From assembly GCF_964019385.1 (NCBI RefSeq), contig NC_088649.1, forward strand, positions 15,646,647 to 15,710,646: DNA of 64,000 nucleotides, read 5' to 3'. Made by a program: the position numbers and the translations under genes. Each line of letters opens with the position of its first letter. Positions within the stretch are counted from its first letter, which is position 1. This stretch comes from Sycon ciliatum. Taxonomy: Eukaryota; Porifera; Calcarea; Leucosolenida; Sycettidae. The notes under the pieces were generated by a model. The model did no database searches and was not told where the DNA came from. It saw only the letters and a program-made list of their open reading frames with translations. Below, piece after piece: positions 33,308-43,675 of the stretch.

Positions 33308-35155
33308 TCAGCTGGTGACATTGTCCACATTGACGTTGGCTGTGGCTGGGCAGTTCTCGGAGTCGAGCTCCACCTCACCCTCTGTTACCTCCAGTGGGAT
33401 GAGGCGATGAACTGATCGTCGATACTCCTTGCCTTTGATCTTCACGTTGACTGCACGGACGACACCATCTTGCCCTGGGTATGTGGCTGTGACGCGTCCC
33501 AGAGGCCATGTCGCGCGCGGAGTACTCTCATCCATGACAAGGAAGACCTCACCCTCCTCGACGTCTTTTGCCTTCCTGTACCACTTGGACCGGACGTTTA
33601 GCGCCGGGACCATCTCGCGCAGCCACCTCTTCCAAACTTGCCTTGTCAGCACTTGTAGAAACAGCCAGCGCCGTCTGGGGTGGACCTTCTCCAGATCCTC
33701 TGTCTCCGCCTCGAGGTGTGTGACTGCAGCCGCGCGTCCCATCAGGAAGTGGTTTGGCGTCAACGCTTCTGGATCGTCGCTGTCAGATGATACGGTGGTA
33801 AGGGGACGGGAATTCAGCATTGCCTCGGCATGTACCAGCGCTGTTGAGAACTCCTCATCCGTGAGGCCAGCCTGGTGCAGCACATGCCAGAGTGCGCGTT
33901 TGACTGCCTTGACCATCGTTTCTACTACACCACCGAAGTGGGGCGTTCTCGATGGGTTGAAATGCCACTGTACATCTCGCAGCTCGGAGTGGGTGGTTAG
34001 GCGGTCTTGATCTATCGTGCAGGCGGCTTCGCGCAGCTGTCGCTCTGCGGCGGTGAAGTTCGACCCGTTGTCTGTCACTATGAACTCCGGGGTTCCACGC
34101 CTCTTGCAGAATCGGGTCATCGCCATCAAGAACCCATCTGTGTCGAGCAAGTTGACGGGCTCCAGATGTACCGCTCTGGTCAGCAGGCACGAGAATACGC
34201 AGATATACCGCTTCTGCTGCACCTTGCCTCGTCCCTGGCGCGTCAGAAATGGACCGGCAAAGTCGATGGTCACCTTGCTGAAGGCGATAAGTGGTGACGA
34301 GGTCCGGTAATCCGGCAACCCTCCCATGATTGGAGTCAAAGCCTTCGCGTAGCCTCGTCGGCACTTGACACACCTGTGGCGATGCTGTCGCACAACGGAC
34401 TTCCCGTTTATCAGCCAGTACCGGTTGCTGAGGTTGGCCAGCAGGTGGTTGGGACCCATGGAGTGCTGACATCTCTCGTCTTCGTCATCCACGATCAGGG
34501 CTGTGACCCGATGTTTCGGGGGCAGGATGATGGGGTGTCTTGTCGTCAGCGGCAGATGGTGTGCAGTGGTGAGTCTCCCACCGACCGTCAGTACGGTTGT
34601 GCCATGTGCCTCCTCCAGCTGGGGTCGCAGCTTCAGCAATGGCTCGTTGGGATCGGGTTCCTTGCCGGACTCCAGTCGCTTGATGACCTTGCCATACACC
34701 TCCTCCTGGGCCTTCCGTACCCAGAACACGTCGGCCGCCTGGACCTCTGCAGGGGAGAGAGCGGGTACTGTCATACCGTTCACTGACTTGGCAGATCCAA
34801 ACTTGCGTCGTGGAGCGGGTGTTGGTCTGTTGGCGCCAGCCTCCCTCGGTATACGGACGTTACGTACAAAGCGCTGACACCAAGCGGTGACACGGATGAG
34901 CCGCGTCCAAGACGAGAAGTTGGAGGGGTCAAGCTGGTACTTCCCTGGAACCGCGCTGAACGACATAGCGGATCGCTTCTTCAGCTCTGCCGGCAGACTA
35001 CTGGGAACCTCGATCGGCCGCGCCGGGAATGCACTCTCGGGTCCGCGTAGGAACTTCGGGCCATGCCACCAGTCGTCATCGGATGCGAGCTGGGCTGCAG
35101 ATAGGCCCCGGGTGCCCTTGTCCGCAGGGTTGATTGATGTCGGAACGTGCCTCCA
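33308..35155 (-). pseudogene. BEL/Pao pol, integrase part after the stop
   Basis: Same reading frame as the upstream 1,648-codon frame and separated from it only by TAG at 35156-35158, so it is the natural continuation of pol. It starts WRHVPTSINPADKGTRG, the usual link after RNase H. Numbering from the Met at 34966 (552 residues): the zinc-binding N-terminus ends at CVKC (199-202), one His of the HHCC set appears replaced, and the catalytic core has VTIDF (Asp235), VTDNGSNF (Asp299) and FGGVVE (about 349), giving a normal D,D-x49-E spacing. The C-terminal region (WRQVL-like LTRQVWKRW, WPLGRVTATYPG, VHRLIPLE) is typical for BEL/Pao. Translation would require reading through the stop. Confidence 0.9.
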
Positions 35156-38100
35156 CTAACGGGGGTCCGACAGTGCTTGGATCTTGCTGACCCTGTTGCC
35201 CACCTCGACTTTGAAACGGCGGCTGTGTGAGCGAAGCCAGTACAGGACATTGAGGCTATCACTCCAGTACGTGATGTCGGACGAGCTGATGCCGAGGGCT
35301 TGGGCGACTTGTTCGGCTACCTCGGCGCCGAGTACAGCTGCTCGTAGCTCAAGCATAGGGATCGACTGTCGGTGTAGCGGGGCTGGTTTAGCCTTGGCCA
35401 TGGCCAGCGTGGACCGAGCCATGCCGTCTGGATAACTCGCCCGTACGTAGACTGCTGTTGCGACTGCTGCGTCGGATGCGTCAACGAACACATGGAGGCT
35501 GAGCTCTGCATCGGCCGGATCCCGGTTTGGGTCCTTGAATGACCTGGTGGCTCTCACGGCTTCTAGCTTGGGCAGTTCCTCGAAGAACTTCCTCCAACCC
35601 TTAGCCTCAGGCTCTGCGAACTCCTCATCCCATTCCAGCCCGCGGAGGCAGGCGTCCTGGAACATGACCTTTGCTCGGATGGTGTAGGGTGACACTTGCC
35701 CTCGTGGGTCAAACAGAGAGGCCATCTTGCTCAGGACAGTGCGCTTGGTGTACTGCGTGATGACGGGCACCTGGTACTTGAACGTGAAATGGTCGCTCTC
35801 AGCATCCCAGGCGACTCCTAGCGTCTTCACGCAGGGTAGCGTGGGGTGTTGGTGGTCAGCTACCGAGATCAGCGTGTTCGGCGCCCGGTCGGCTTCTGGC
35901 ACAGACTTCATGACCTCTGCACTGTTCGACATCCACTTCCGTAGATGGAAGCCTCCCTTGGCCAGTGTCTCCTGGACGTCAGTACGTAGGCCCACCGCCG
36001 CCTCTGGCGTTGGCGCAGACGCGAGTAGGTCGTCCACATAGAGGTTGTCCATGATGATGGTGTGTGTGGGTGACCCTTCGGCGGCATAGGTGGCCGCGAC
36101 AGCCTGGACGGCCTTTCCGGCGAGGTATGGCGACGCCTTACACCCGAAGCACACTCGCTGGAATTCGAACACCTTGGCTCTTCCGTCGACCTCCCACAGG
36201 AATCGGTGATACCTGCGGTCTCTCTCAGCCAGCTCCACTTGCAGGAACATCTCGCTGATGTTTGCCATCAGAGCCACAGGTTCCTTACAGAACTTGAGTA
36301 GGCAACTCACGATGTTGTTCTGTAGTGCTGGGCCGGCGTGCATCTCCTCGTTGATCGAGACGTCGTTCTTCTTGGCCGCCGCGTCAAACACTATCCGCAC
36401 CTTGGTGGTGGTGCGGTCCTCCTTGATCACGGGAAAGTGGGGCAGGAACCACTGGTCATCCGCATCGTTGTGCACTTCCGTCTCGGGCACCTCGCGGATA
36501 TACCCCTTCGTCAGGTACTGTTGGATGACAGCGGCGTACGCTGCTGCGAGCTCAGGTCGTTTGTACAGGGACCGTTGGAGACTCGCCAGTCGTTGTTGGG
36601 CCATCGGTCTGTTCGAGGTCACGTGAGGCTTTCTGTCTTCAGCGACCCACGGGATGCCAATGGTGACACGGTTGTTGTTGAGGCTCATGGTGTCGTCAGT
36701 CACCTTCTCGGCTTCACGCTCAGCTCGAGACATGGTCTCTCCCGTGGCTGTAGAGCGGATGGTGTCTAAATTGAACATGCTACGCACCATGGCATTCAGC
36801 TCCAGGGTTGGCTCGGTGGGCTCTGCGGTCGCGGCATGTGTGGCGTGGTGGACGGTTGGTTCCGCCGATGTTCCGCTCCCCTCCAGGAGACCGAAACAAA
36901 TCCATCCGAGTGGTGTCTTTCTTGCGATTGGACCATGGCCAGGCCCACGGCGTTCGGCTAGCAAGGCGTGCAACTGTGGAACGTCAAGGCCCAGTAGGAT
37001 GTCCACAGTTGGGTTAGCTGGGGTATCCGGATTCATCCCGCGCAGGTGTGGCCAGCTTGCCTTCTGCGCATCCCAGTCCACACGTTGCATGTCGGCGGTT
37101 ATCTGAGGGAGAATGACCGCCTGCACTGGGGTTGTTGCAGTTGAGTCTTTGTGACAGATCTCTATGGGAGCGATCCTGGACTCGTGCTGCAGACAGCTGC
37201 CACCGAGAACAGTCGTGCGCACGGACGTGGTCTCACCGGGTGGGACATTCAGCTTCTCAGCCATGTTGGTGGTGATGAAGCTGCAGGTGGACCCAGAATC
37301 CAGCATGATCGTTGCTTGTAGCTCGACGTCTCCACATCTCACTGTCCCCACAGTCGTCATCAGAGCTGGTAGGTTTGCTGGGGTTTCGGCATGCAGGGCG
37401 CTCGCTGCAGAAGCCATATTCGCGGTGTTGGTGCGAGCGGCGTTTTGTTGGCTACCGCTGCTAGGCCTGTCAGAGTCGTCCCTGTGGAGCAGCGTGTTGT
37501 GCTTGCCTTTGCACTTCCTGCAGTGGCTCGAGGTGCAATTTCTGGCGAAGTGGCCGTCCTGTAGACAGTTCACACACAGGCCCAAGAGGCGCACCAGCTC
37601 TGATCGCTTCTGGACGGGTAGCTGTTGGAACTCCTTGCACTGCGCCATTGCGTGCTCTTCCATGCACTTCCTGCAGCTCTTCTTCTTCCTTGGGGAGTCA
37701 GAGGTGGCGTCGCGGGTAGTGCCCGCTGTTACTGCGGCCAGGGTCGTTGACCTTCTAGGCGGTGGGGTTGGCTGAACGGCGGCCGTCTTGGTGGAGGTTG
37801 GTGTCACCAGAGAGGCGGCTTCCGCTCGTTCGGCCAACCACTCAGACAAGACACCAAGGTCTAGTTCATCCGTACTAAGGCCCTTGGCCTTCACATACTC
37901 GCCCCACTGCATTCGATGGGGGAGCGACAGCTTGGCCACCAGCTCATCACGGAGCGCAGGGTTGTTCCTGTGGCCATGGCTCTTTAGCAGCTTCATAGTG
38001 AGGACGATGTTCCTCACAGATGTGGCCAAGGAGTGCAGGGCGTCCGTGTCCTCTGCTCTGGCTGGCTTCAGCGCCTTGGCCTGCTCGATTAGCTGTTTCA

Positions 38101-40102
38101 CTACCAATTCCGGCCGGCCGAAACGACGCTCCAGTGTCCGGATCGCCTCGTCTACATTGTCTGGCACGGCCAGGAGCAGCTGTACTGCCTCCTGGGCTGG
38201 TCCCTTCAGGCAGGTCTGCAGGCGCTGGACGTTCTCTGCGTTTGAGTATGCGCATTGCTCCGTGCTGCTTCGGTACAGCGCGAGGAACGCGGCCCATTCC
38301 TCCGGCTTGCCAGAGAAGATTGGCAGCTTGCTGCTGGTGGATGACTGGCGTGCAGCCAGCTGTCTGATGCCAGCGTTACTATTCTCGACCTGGGAGGTCT
38401 GCCCTTGACGTAGGGCCTGGGTGATTGCACCTACAAACTCACTGGCCAGGTCTGCCATCTGACGGGCAGGATTGCTGTTAACTGTGCTGCCAGTAATAGT
38501 ACCGGTAGTAGAGGTACAACCACTCATGTACGCGTCTTCGACCTCACTCGCATTACTTGCTGCGCCCTTACCACCGGTACACGTCTCCGTAGCTCTGGCA
38601 CTAGAGTATCCACGTGGCCCTGACTCTGAGTCGGAGTCTGAGACTGTCATGTAGCCGCGTGCACGTGCACTCGTGTCGCGACGGTGCTTTCGTGGTGCGG
38701 GTACTGGCATGGATGCGTGTGGGTGACTGGGTGACGTAGTGCTCGGGATACCGCTATGCCTTGTGCTTGCGGTCGACTCGCAGCGCTCACGTCTCTCCTC
38801 GTGGACCTGGGCAGGCTGTGGTTGCACTACCGGTAAGCCTTGTACTGTTTTAACAGGCTCAGTGACACTACCAGACTTCGGCGCTCGTCGTTGTCTGGCA
38901 CGGCTTTCTCGTAGGGCATACTCCGCTGCGAATAGCCGCTGCCTCAGCTCTGTCATCGATCGGGCCAGCTCATCGTTGCGTTCTCGTTCTGCCGCAAGAT
39001 CCCTGGCTTGCTTGTCGCACGCTAGCTCGACCATTGCCCTACTCGCCTCAGCTTCCTCTAGGTTCGTCTGCAGTGCGTAAGCGTCTCGCTGGCGCCGCTT
39101 CTCGACGATCGCGGATTCATCGATCATCGTCTGAAGCTGTAGTAGTTGCTGCTGATACGCAACTTCCTTGGCCCGGAACTCACGTTCTACACTGCGTAGA
39201 CTACTGCCAGTACTGGATCTCGGCAGTTGCTGACGCTCTACGAATGTCCTATCCCAGGGCTCGGGCCCTATTCCCCGCTGAATGGACTCGCTTAGATAGT
39301 CAGCGTAAGTGGCATCGGCTACAACAGCAGTGGTGTGTTCAATCGTTCTTTGAAGTACCTGTGTCTGTGCCTGTGCCTGCGGTTCTGGTTGATGAAACGG
39401 AGGTTCATTCAGGTGTTCATGAATCGGATCTTGGACTACGCATGGCGGTGCCTGGTAGTGGTAGCTGTGTGCCGGAGTGAATGCACGGACATGCTGGACA
39501 TCTGAGTCCCTCTCTACATGTGCGCCTATCACTACGTCTACCGGTGGTGGTGTGCTAGCCTGACAGGCGGCTGCATGGTGTAGACTTACTGCTGATTCTG
39601 ACGTTACGTGCGTAGATCTATGGGAAGCCTCTCCTTCTGATGGCTGAGATTCTACACCGACTACCGTGTGTGTCTCTGTTGGTGTTGGAACAGCAACTGA
39701 ACTAGGTGCAACTACATCATCGTCAAAGTCGATAAGCGACGTATCTTGGGCTGCAACCGCCTCATGCAACTCACCCGCTTCCTGGAAGACTTCTTCTCGC
39801 ATCGCAGGAGAGCTGGAGGTCTCAACGGACCTTTCCCTCAACGTCCCTTCGGCTTCCGACATCGCCTGCTCCGTCAACCGGGCGATTTCCAGCCGCTTTT
39901 CCGCCACAGCCTGTTCCGCTTGTAACACGGCTATCCTGGCGCTGAGCCTGTCAGCTGAATTCGCGGTGACGGCTTGGCTCCTACTTTCGGTCATCCTGTC
40001 ATCTCCACCACTAGCACCAGCGTAGGACTGGGTGTCTGTGTACCCGAATTTTGGCGCTGCGACGCCTTTCGTCGTGCGCTGACTCCGCCTGAGCTTCTCC
40101 AT
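35156..40102 (-). CDS. BEL/Pao gag-pol frame up to RNase H
   Basis: 1,648 codons from a Met 12 bases past the PBS. It has an N-terminal coiled coil (about 45-75), a second coiled coil (about 310-400), a gag core of the BEL/Pao type starting near 594 (KLPIFSGKPEEWAAF), and zinc knuckles near 843-870 (CVNCLQDGHFARNC and CRKC). An aspartic protease DSGS lies at 935, reverse transcriptase with YVDD at 1355-1358, and RNase H from about 1537 (VFVDASDAA). RT motif A reads ANISEMFLQ: residue 1281 is Asn where BEL/Pao enzymes have the metal-binding Asp (A-D-I-x-x-M-F). One G-to-A change would explain it. The frame ends at a TAG inside the pol polyprotein, so it makes no integrase. Confidence 0.93.
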   Translation of the reverse strand: MEKLRRSQRTTKGVAAPKFGYTDTQSYAGASGGDDRMTESRSQAVTANSADRLSARIAVLQAEQAVAEKRLEIARLTEQAMSEAEGTLRERSVETSSSPAMREEVFQEAGELHEAVAAQDTSLIDFDDDVVAPSSVAVPTPTETHTVVGVESQPSEGEASHRSTHVTSESAVSLHHAAACQASTPPPVDVVIGAHVERDSDVQHVRAFTPAHSYHYQAPPCVVQDPIHEHLNEPPFHQPEPQAQAQTQVLQRTIEHTTAVVADATYADYLSESIQRGIGPEPWDRTFVERQQLPRSSTGSSLRSVEREFRAKEVAYQQQLLQLQTMIDESAIVEKRRQRDAYALQTNLEEAEASRAMVELACDKQARDLAAERERNDELARSMTELRQRLFAAEYALRESRARQRRAPKSGSVTEPVKTVQGLPVVQPQPAQVHEERRERCESTASTRHSGIPSTTSPSHPHASMPVPAPRKHRRDTSARARGYMTVSDSDSESGPRGYSSARATETCTGGKGAASNASEVEDAYMSGCTSTTGTITGSTVNSNPARQMADLASEFVGAITQALRQGQTSQVENSNAGIRQLAARQSSTSSKLPIFSGKPEEWAAFLALYRSSTEQCAYSNAENVQRLQTCLKGPAQEAVQLLLAVPDNVDEAIRTLERRFGRPELVVKQLIEQAKALKPARAEDTDALHSLATSVRNIVLTMKLLKSHGHRNNPALRDELVAKLSLPHRMQWGEYVKAKGLSTDELDLGVLSEWLAERAEAASLVTPTSTKTAAVQPTPPPRRSTTLAAVTAGTTRDATSDSPRKKKSCRKCMEEHAMAQCKEFQQLPVQKRSELVRLLGLCVNCLQDGHFARNCTSSHCRKCKGKHNTLLHRDDSDRPSSGSQQNAARTNTANMASAASALHAETPANLPALMTTVGTVRCGDVELQATIMLDSGSTCSFITTNMAEKLNVPPGETTSVRTTVLGGSCLQHESRIAPIEICHKDSTATTPVQAVILPQITADMQRVDWDAQKASWPHLRGMNPDTPANPTVDILLGLDVPQLHALLAERRGPGHGPIARKTPLGWICFGLLEGSGTSAEPTVHHATHAATAEPTEPTLELNAMVRSMFNLDTIRSTATGETMSRAEREAEKVTDDTMSLNNNRVTIGIPWVAEDRKPHVTSNRPMAQQRLASLQRSLYKRPELAAAYAAVIQQYLTKGYIREVPETEVHNDADDQWFLPHFPVIKEDRTTTKVRIVFDAAAKKNDVSINEEMHAGPALQNNIVSCLLKFCKEPVALMANISEMFLQVELAERDRRYHRFLWEVDGRAKVFEFQRVCFGCKASPYLAGKAVQAVAATYAAEGSPTHTIIMDNLYVDDLLASAPTPEAAVGLRTDVQETLAKGGFHLRKWMSNSAEVMKSVPEADRAPNTLISVADHQHPTLPCVKTLGVAWDAESDHFTFKYQVPVITQYTKRTVLSKMASLFDPRGQVSPYTIRAKVMFQDACLRGLEWDEEFAEPEAKGWRKFFEELPKLEAVRATRSFKDPNRDPADAELSLHVFVDASDAAVATAVYVRASYPDGMARSTLAMAKAKPAPLHRQSIPMLELRAAVLGAEVAEQVAQALGISSSDITYWSDSLNVLYWLRSHSRRFKVEVGNRVSKIQALSDPR

Positions 40103-40113
40103 CGTGGACGTGA

Positions 40114-40130
40114 TCCGGCTCGAAGGACCA
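40114..40130 (-). promoter_or_regulatory. primer-binding site, tRNA-Tyr type
   Basis: The plus strand reads TCCGGCTCGAAGGACCA, identical to the 3' end of animal tRNA-Tyr including CCA. The minus-strand element RNA is therefore complementary for 17 bases. Three bases separate it from the 5' LTR. Confidence 0.85.
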
Positions 40131-40133
40131 CTA

Positions 40134-40624
40134 TGTTCCGTATTCCCCGGAACCAGGTTGCATCAGTACCGTAACTGTAATACCGACTGCGGATACTTTC
40201 CGAACCCACGTTCAACAATGGAGACAAACTTTACTGGTTCGAGTTCTCACTCTCAAAACACCAACTCCATCTTGGATTATCTTGGATGCACTCTAACCAT
40301 GCCCTAGCAAAATCTATCAAGAACCTAGCTAGAACTGACTGTAGAACAAAGAATACACAGCTACATGTATAAGCAAGCGTCGATGTGTATAGGGAGTACA
40401 AGCAACACTGTCAATGGTGAATGCGTGACGTAGTCTAATGAGTACGTGTTGGCGGTCAGACACTTGACCTTATCGTATTATGGTATGAGTCATGCACATG
40501 TATGGAGCTTGAGGCAGTCATGCATGGCTACAGGTGTAGTGCTCGATGAATGCACGCAAAGTGCAGTCCTGTAATGTGACCTGTTGAAACCTGAACGGTA
40601 CCAGGCGTCACTACGACTCCGACA
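40134..40624 (-). repeat. 5' LTR of the BEL/Pao element
   Basis: 491 bp, TG...CA on the minus strand, followed outside by CAAGT. It differs from the 3' LTR by very few bases. Confidence 0.95.
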
Positions 40625-40849
40625 CAAGTTATGCGATCGAGTCCACCAACTAATCCGTTGGTTAGCACTATTGTGCAGTGTTGGGCTTCTATTCAAATTA
40701 GGCTTCTATTTAATATGATTATTTCTTCGTATGTCAACACTAAAACCAGGCTGACGTGTCGATCATAATAATTATTGTCTTCAAAATCACTGTCATATTC
40801 AATTCAAACAAGGCTTATGAGGCAGGGTTTTACACACAACACAATTTCC

Positions 40850-41390
40850 CGGTTCACAATATTCTTCAGGTTTGCGACGTCCTCATGCACAAGTAGTACT
40901 ATGCAGGTGCACTGCACGTGCAACCCAGGGTCGAAACTGTACTCCATTTGTGTATGTCGCGTGTCACGTGTCACATGTCGCAAAAGTTGAACTTTCTTCA
41001 ACTTCTGCGACAGGTGCATTGCGACAGCTTGCAACAGCTCGCGACAGACAGTTTCTTGTTGCAACTGTCGTAAATCGCGTGTCGCGTCATGCGACCCGAC
41101 TTGCGACACATGCGACGAGCTGCGACAGCGACACACGGTTCACAATATTCTTCATGTTTGCGACATCCTCATGCACAAGTAGTACTATGCACGTGCACTG
41201 CAACGTACACTGCACGTGCACCCAGGGTCGACACTGTACTCCATTTGTGTATGTCGCGTGTCGCATGTCGCGAAAGTTGAACTTTCTTCAACTTCTGCGA
41301 CAGGTGCATTGCGACAGCTTGCGACAGCTCGCGACAGGCAGTTTCTTGTCGCAACTGTCGCAAATCGCGTGTCGCGTCGCAGAAAGTTGT
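40850..41390. repeat. two direct copies of a TGCGACA-rich unit
   Basis: About 240 bp at 40850-41096 recurs at 41140-41385 (both contain CACAATATTCTTCA, GCACAAGTAGTACTATG, CAGGTGCATTGCGACAGC). Each holds the small palindrome AGTTGAACTTTCTTCAACT. Dense GCGACA/TGTCGC motifs suggest a DNA-transposon-derived region. Confidence 0.8.
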
Positions 41391-41479
41391 ATTGTGAATC
41401 GGCCTTTAGTCTTCCAGTAAGCCTCTCTTTCGCGGCCTGCCGAGCATAATATACCTCCCCTTGCAGCTTGGCGCACGGA

Positions 41480-42060
41480 CTGTACCCAAATGAGCAAGAC
41501 GTTGTTGCATCGCTGACTTCTTCTGTGAATTGCATTTCGCGGGTTCGCCTCGCACGCATCCGTCACAGATCGCGTCGCATCGCGTGTCACATCGCAAAAA
41601 AAGCTTCTGTGAATCCCGCTCTTTTGAGATGCGACACGTGGTGCGACAGCCGCGAAACCGGGAAATCCCCGAATCGCAACCATCGCGGACCCCACTCAAC
41701 TGCCGCAACAGAGCCATCGCGGAAGTTGAGCTTGGCTCAACTTTTGCGATGCGACAAGCGATTTGGCGTACGATGTTGGCCTTTTCTACTGCAAAGTTGT
41801 ACTAAGGTTCAAGAGTTGCCTATCAATTTATAGAAGTTGTACCGCCCGCGCGAATACCGTTGTGGCGTACCCAAATCAGCAAGACTTTGTTGCATCGCTG
41901 ACTTCTTCTGTGAATGGTATTTCGTGAGTTCGCATCGCACGCGACTCGCGATGCGATCTGCGATGGACGCGTGCAATGCGAACTCGCGAAATGCCTTTGG
42001 TTCATCCCAAGAAGTCAGTGATGCGACAACATCTTGCTGATTTGGCTACGTCACCATGAT
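41480..42060. repeat. fold-back element cluster
   Basis: 41871-42045 is a 175-bp palindrome whose arms start CCAAATCAGCAAGA and run through GTTGCATCGCTGACTTCTT. A partial direct copy of the left arm lies at 41485-41550. Open frames across it on both strands are by-products of the symmetry. Confidence 0.75.
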
Positions 42061-42461
42061 ATTCGCGCGGTTTGATACAATTTGTCCAAATTTATATGAC
42101 AACATAAACAGTATCGGTTGTACCCAAATTTTCGGTGCGTTTTATTATCGGTAAAAATTGCCTGTACCGAAGTTACCGAAAATGAAACACCACCGAAAAC
42201 TTCTGCTTTTACAGTATCCAGGTCGTTTTTAGCGAGCAGCGGAGTAATAAAGAAAGCACTCTCTCAGTCTCTGACAGAAACTAACTGAGGCTGTGAGGGG
42301 ATGCAAATCTCAGCATGATCATGGCAGATATTCGGATTGCTTCACAGCCATTTTACCTCCCTCCGTATATTGTTTTCACAGCTACATGTATTTCAGTTCA
42401 TTTTCTCCCTGTTGACGTTGCAACGTTGCACTTGTATTTAGTTTGCCCGTACAAGAGGCTA

Positions 42462-42808
42462 TTAGACACCCTTAGCAAACAATGGTAACGCTATTTTTTA
42501 CGGTACTCGTATACCTTGATCACCCAAATAGCGTTGAAGCTGCAGCGTATAAACGTTATGGGGGCTGATTTATCGTTGCGACCAACGGTACGTGTTTTGG
42601 CCAAATATTGCATAGTCCGTACGCATTTCACCTTGTATCGCGTATATGGTGACAAAAATGGTTGTACCGCGCGAAATCAAAGCTATTCTCGTGGCAACAG
42701 CATACTGAAAATAGCGTGCATCTTGCTAAAGATCGAACCCAAATCACGGTGTTTTCCCCCTTACGATAATACCGTTGAAACATAACGTTTTTTGCTAAGG
42801 GTGTCTAA
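42462..42808. mobile_element. TA-flanked MITE, 347 bp
   Basis: Perfect 18-bp TIRs TTAGACACCCTTAGCAAA / TTTGCTAAGGGTGTCTAA, flanked by TA (42460-42461 and 42809-42810). There is no transposase. The TA target suggests the mariner-type group. Confidence 0.82.
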
Positions 42809-42810
42809 TA

Positions 42811-43347
42811 TACCGTAAAATCCCGCCAGAGCGCCCCATCTCTCCCATCCACGCCCCTCCCTGACTTCTTGTCAGGGACGTGATTGATTGTATCCTCGTA
42901 TGACCAGATGACTCTGTGATGCCGTACTGTACTGCAGACGCATGCTCGAGCCCATTGGAAATGTACGTAACAGTGCCCACCAAGGAGTAGTACAATACCA
43001 GTTTCTTTTTCAGGGGATGGCCCACGCCTGGTAAGAATTTCAATCTGAGAAGAAAGAAAAAGGCCCAACTCTGCCGGTTATTTGGACTCACGGGGGTCGC
43101 CATGGCAAATAATAAAAATAAAACTGCACACATTTGGGCTCTCCGCCTTCTCCGTGAAATTATAATACCGTAAAAAGAAAACTAGAGGGGAAAAAAGAAA
43201 CAACAATGAGGAATAGGAACTGGTTTAGGAACCACTTGCAGTCAGTTATACGGGGCAGGAATTGTGCCCTGATGACCCTGGAAAAGCACTGTCACCACTT
43301 TGCTGGCATGGTCTGAGTGGAATACGTACTACTCGAATACCACTCAC
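42811..43347. other. intron, nothing recognised
   Basis: A minus-strand frame at 42795-43133 starts with a hydrophobic stretch but overlaps the MITE end and shows no domain; it is treated as chance. Confidence 0.4.
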
Positions 43348-43446
43348 CTAGGCAAGTGTAGTTGAACAGATAACCGGTACACGAAGAGCATTTGTCCAGT
43401 GAGGAAATGATGCCACAGTCTTGCCGGCAAATGGCCTCAGTCAAAT
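43348..43446 (-). CDS. short Cys-rich exon
   Basis: A 99-base exon (33 codons), phase 1-1, with a strong pyrimidine-rich acceptor ending CACATAG and donor GTGAGT. It encodes LTEAICRQDCGIISSLDKC followed by SSCTGYLFNYTCL: five cysteines and one N-glycosylation sequon (NYT). The family was not recognised; the spacing resembles a partial EGF or TNFR-like module. Its phase matches every other exon in the window. Confidence 0.65.
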
Positions 43447-43675
43447 CTATGTGAAAGAAGACAAAACCATCAGTTGTTATCTCGTTTGGATGAAGCTCAA
43501 TTCTCTGTTCTTTCTCGTGCTAGTAATGTAAGGCAGTTGAATGTTCTAGAAGCTGCCCAAATATGTTTATATAAGCCTGATCTTTTAAACAGAAGAAGCC
43601 AGTTGTTGATCTGAAGTTGTTTTCGTAGGTCTGCAGATCACTCATCAACATCATATCACTTGGAATAACTGATAG

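Larger units (their letters stand above)
32527..40629 (-). mobile_element. near-complete BEL/Pao LTR retrotransposon
   Basis: 8.1 kb including the target duplication CAAGT (32527-32531 and 40625-40629). It has two LTRs of 493 and 491 bp that differ only by a few substitutions and a 2-base indel, a tRNA-Tyr-type primer-binding site, a purine tract and one long gag-pol frame interrupted once. Order on the minus strand: 5' LTR, PBS, gag, protease, RT, RNase H, integrase, purine tract, 3' LTR. Near-identical LTRs show recent insertion. Two lesions (a stop codon in the RNase H-integrase link and Asn instead of Asp in RT motif A) mean this copy should be inactive. Confidence 0.95.

Noticed and set aside
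33429..34877. Several open frames of 100-200 codons on the plus strand
   Set aside because: They lie opposite the BEL/Pao integrase, have no domain of their own and follow from its GC-rich codon use.
37164..38408. Plus-strand frames of about 200 codons
   Set aside because: They are shadows of the BEL/Pao gag region on the other strand.
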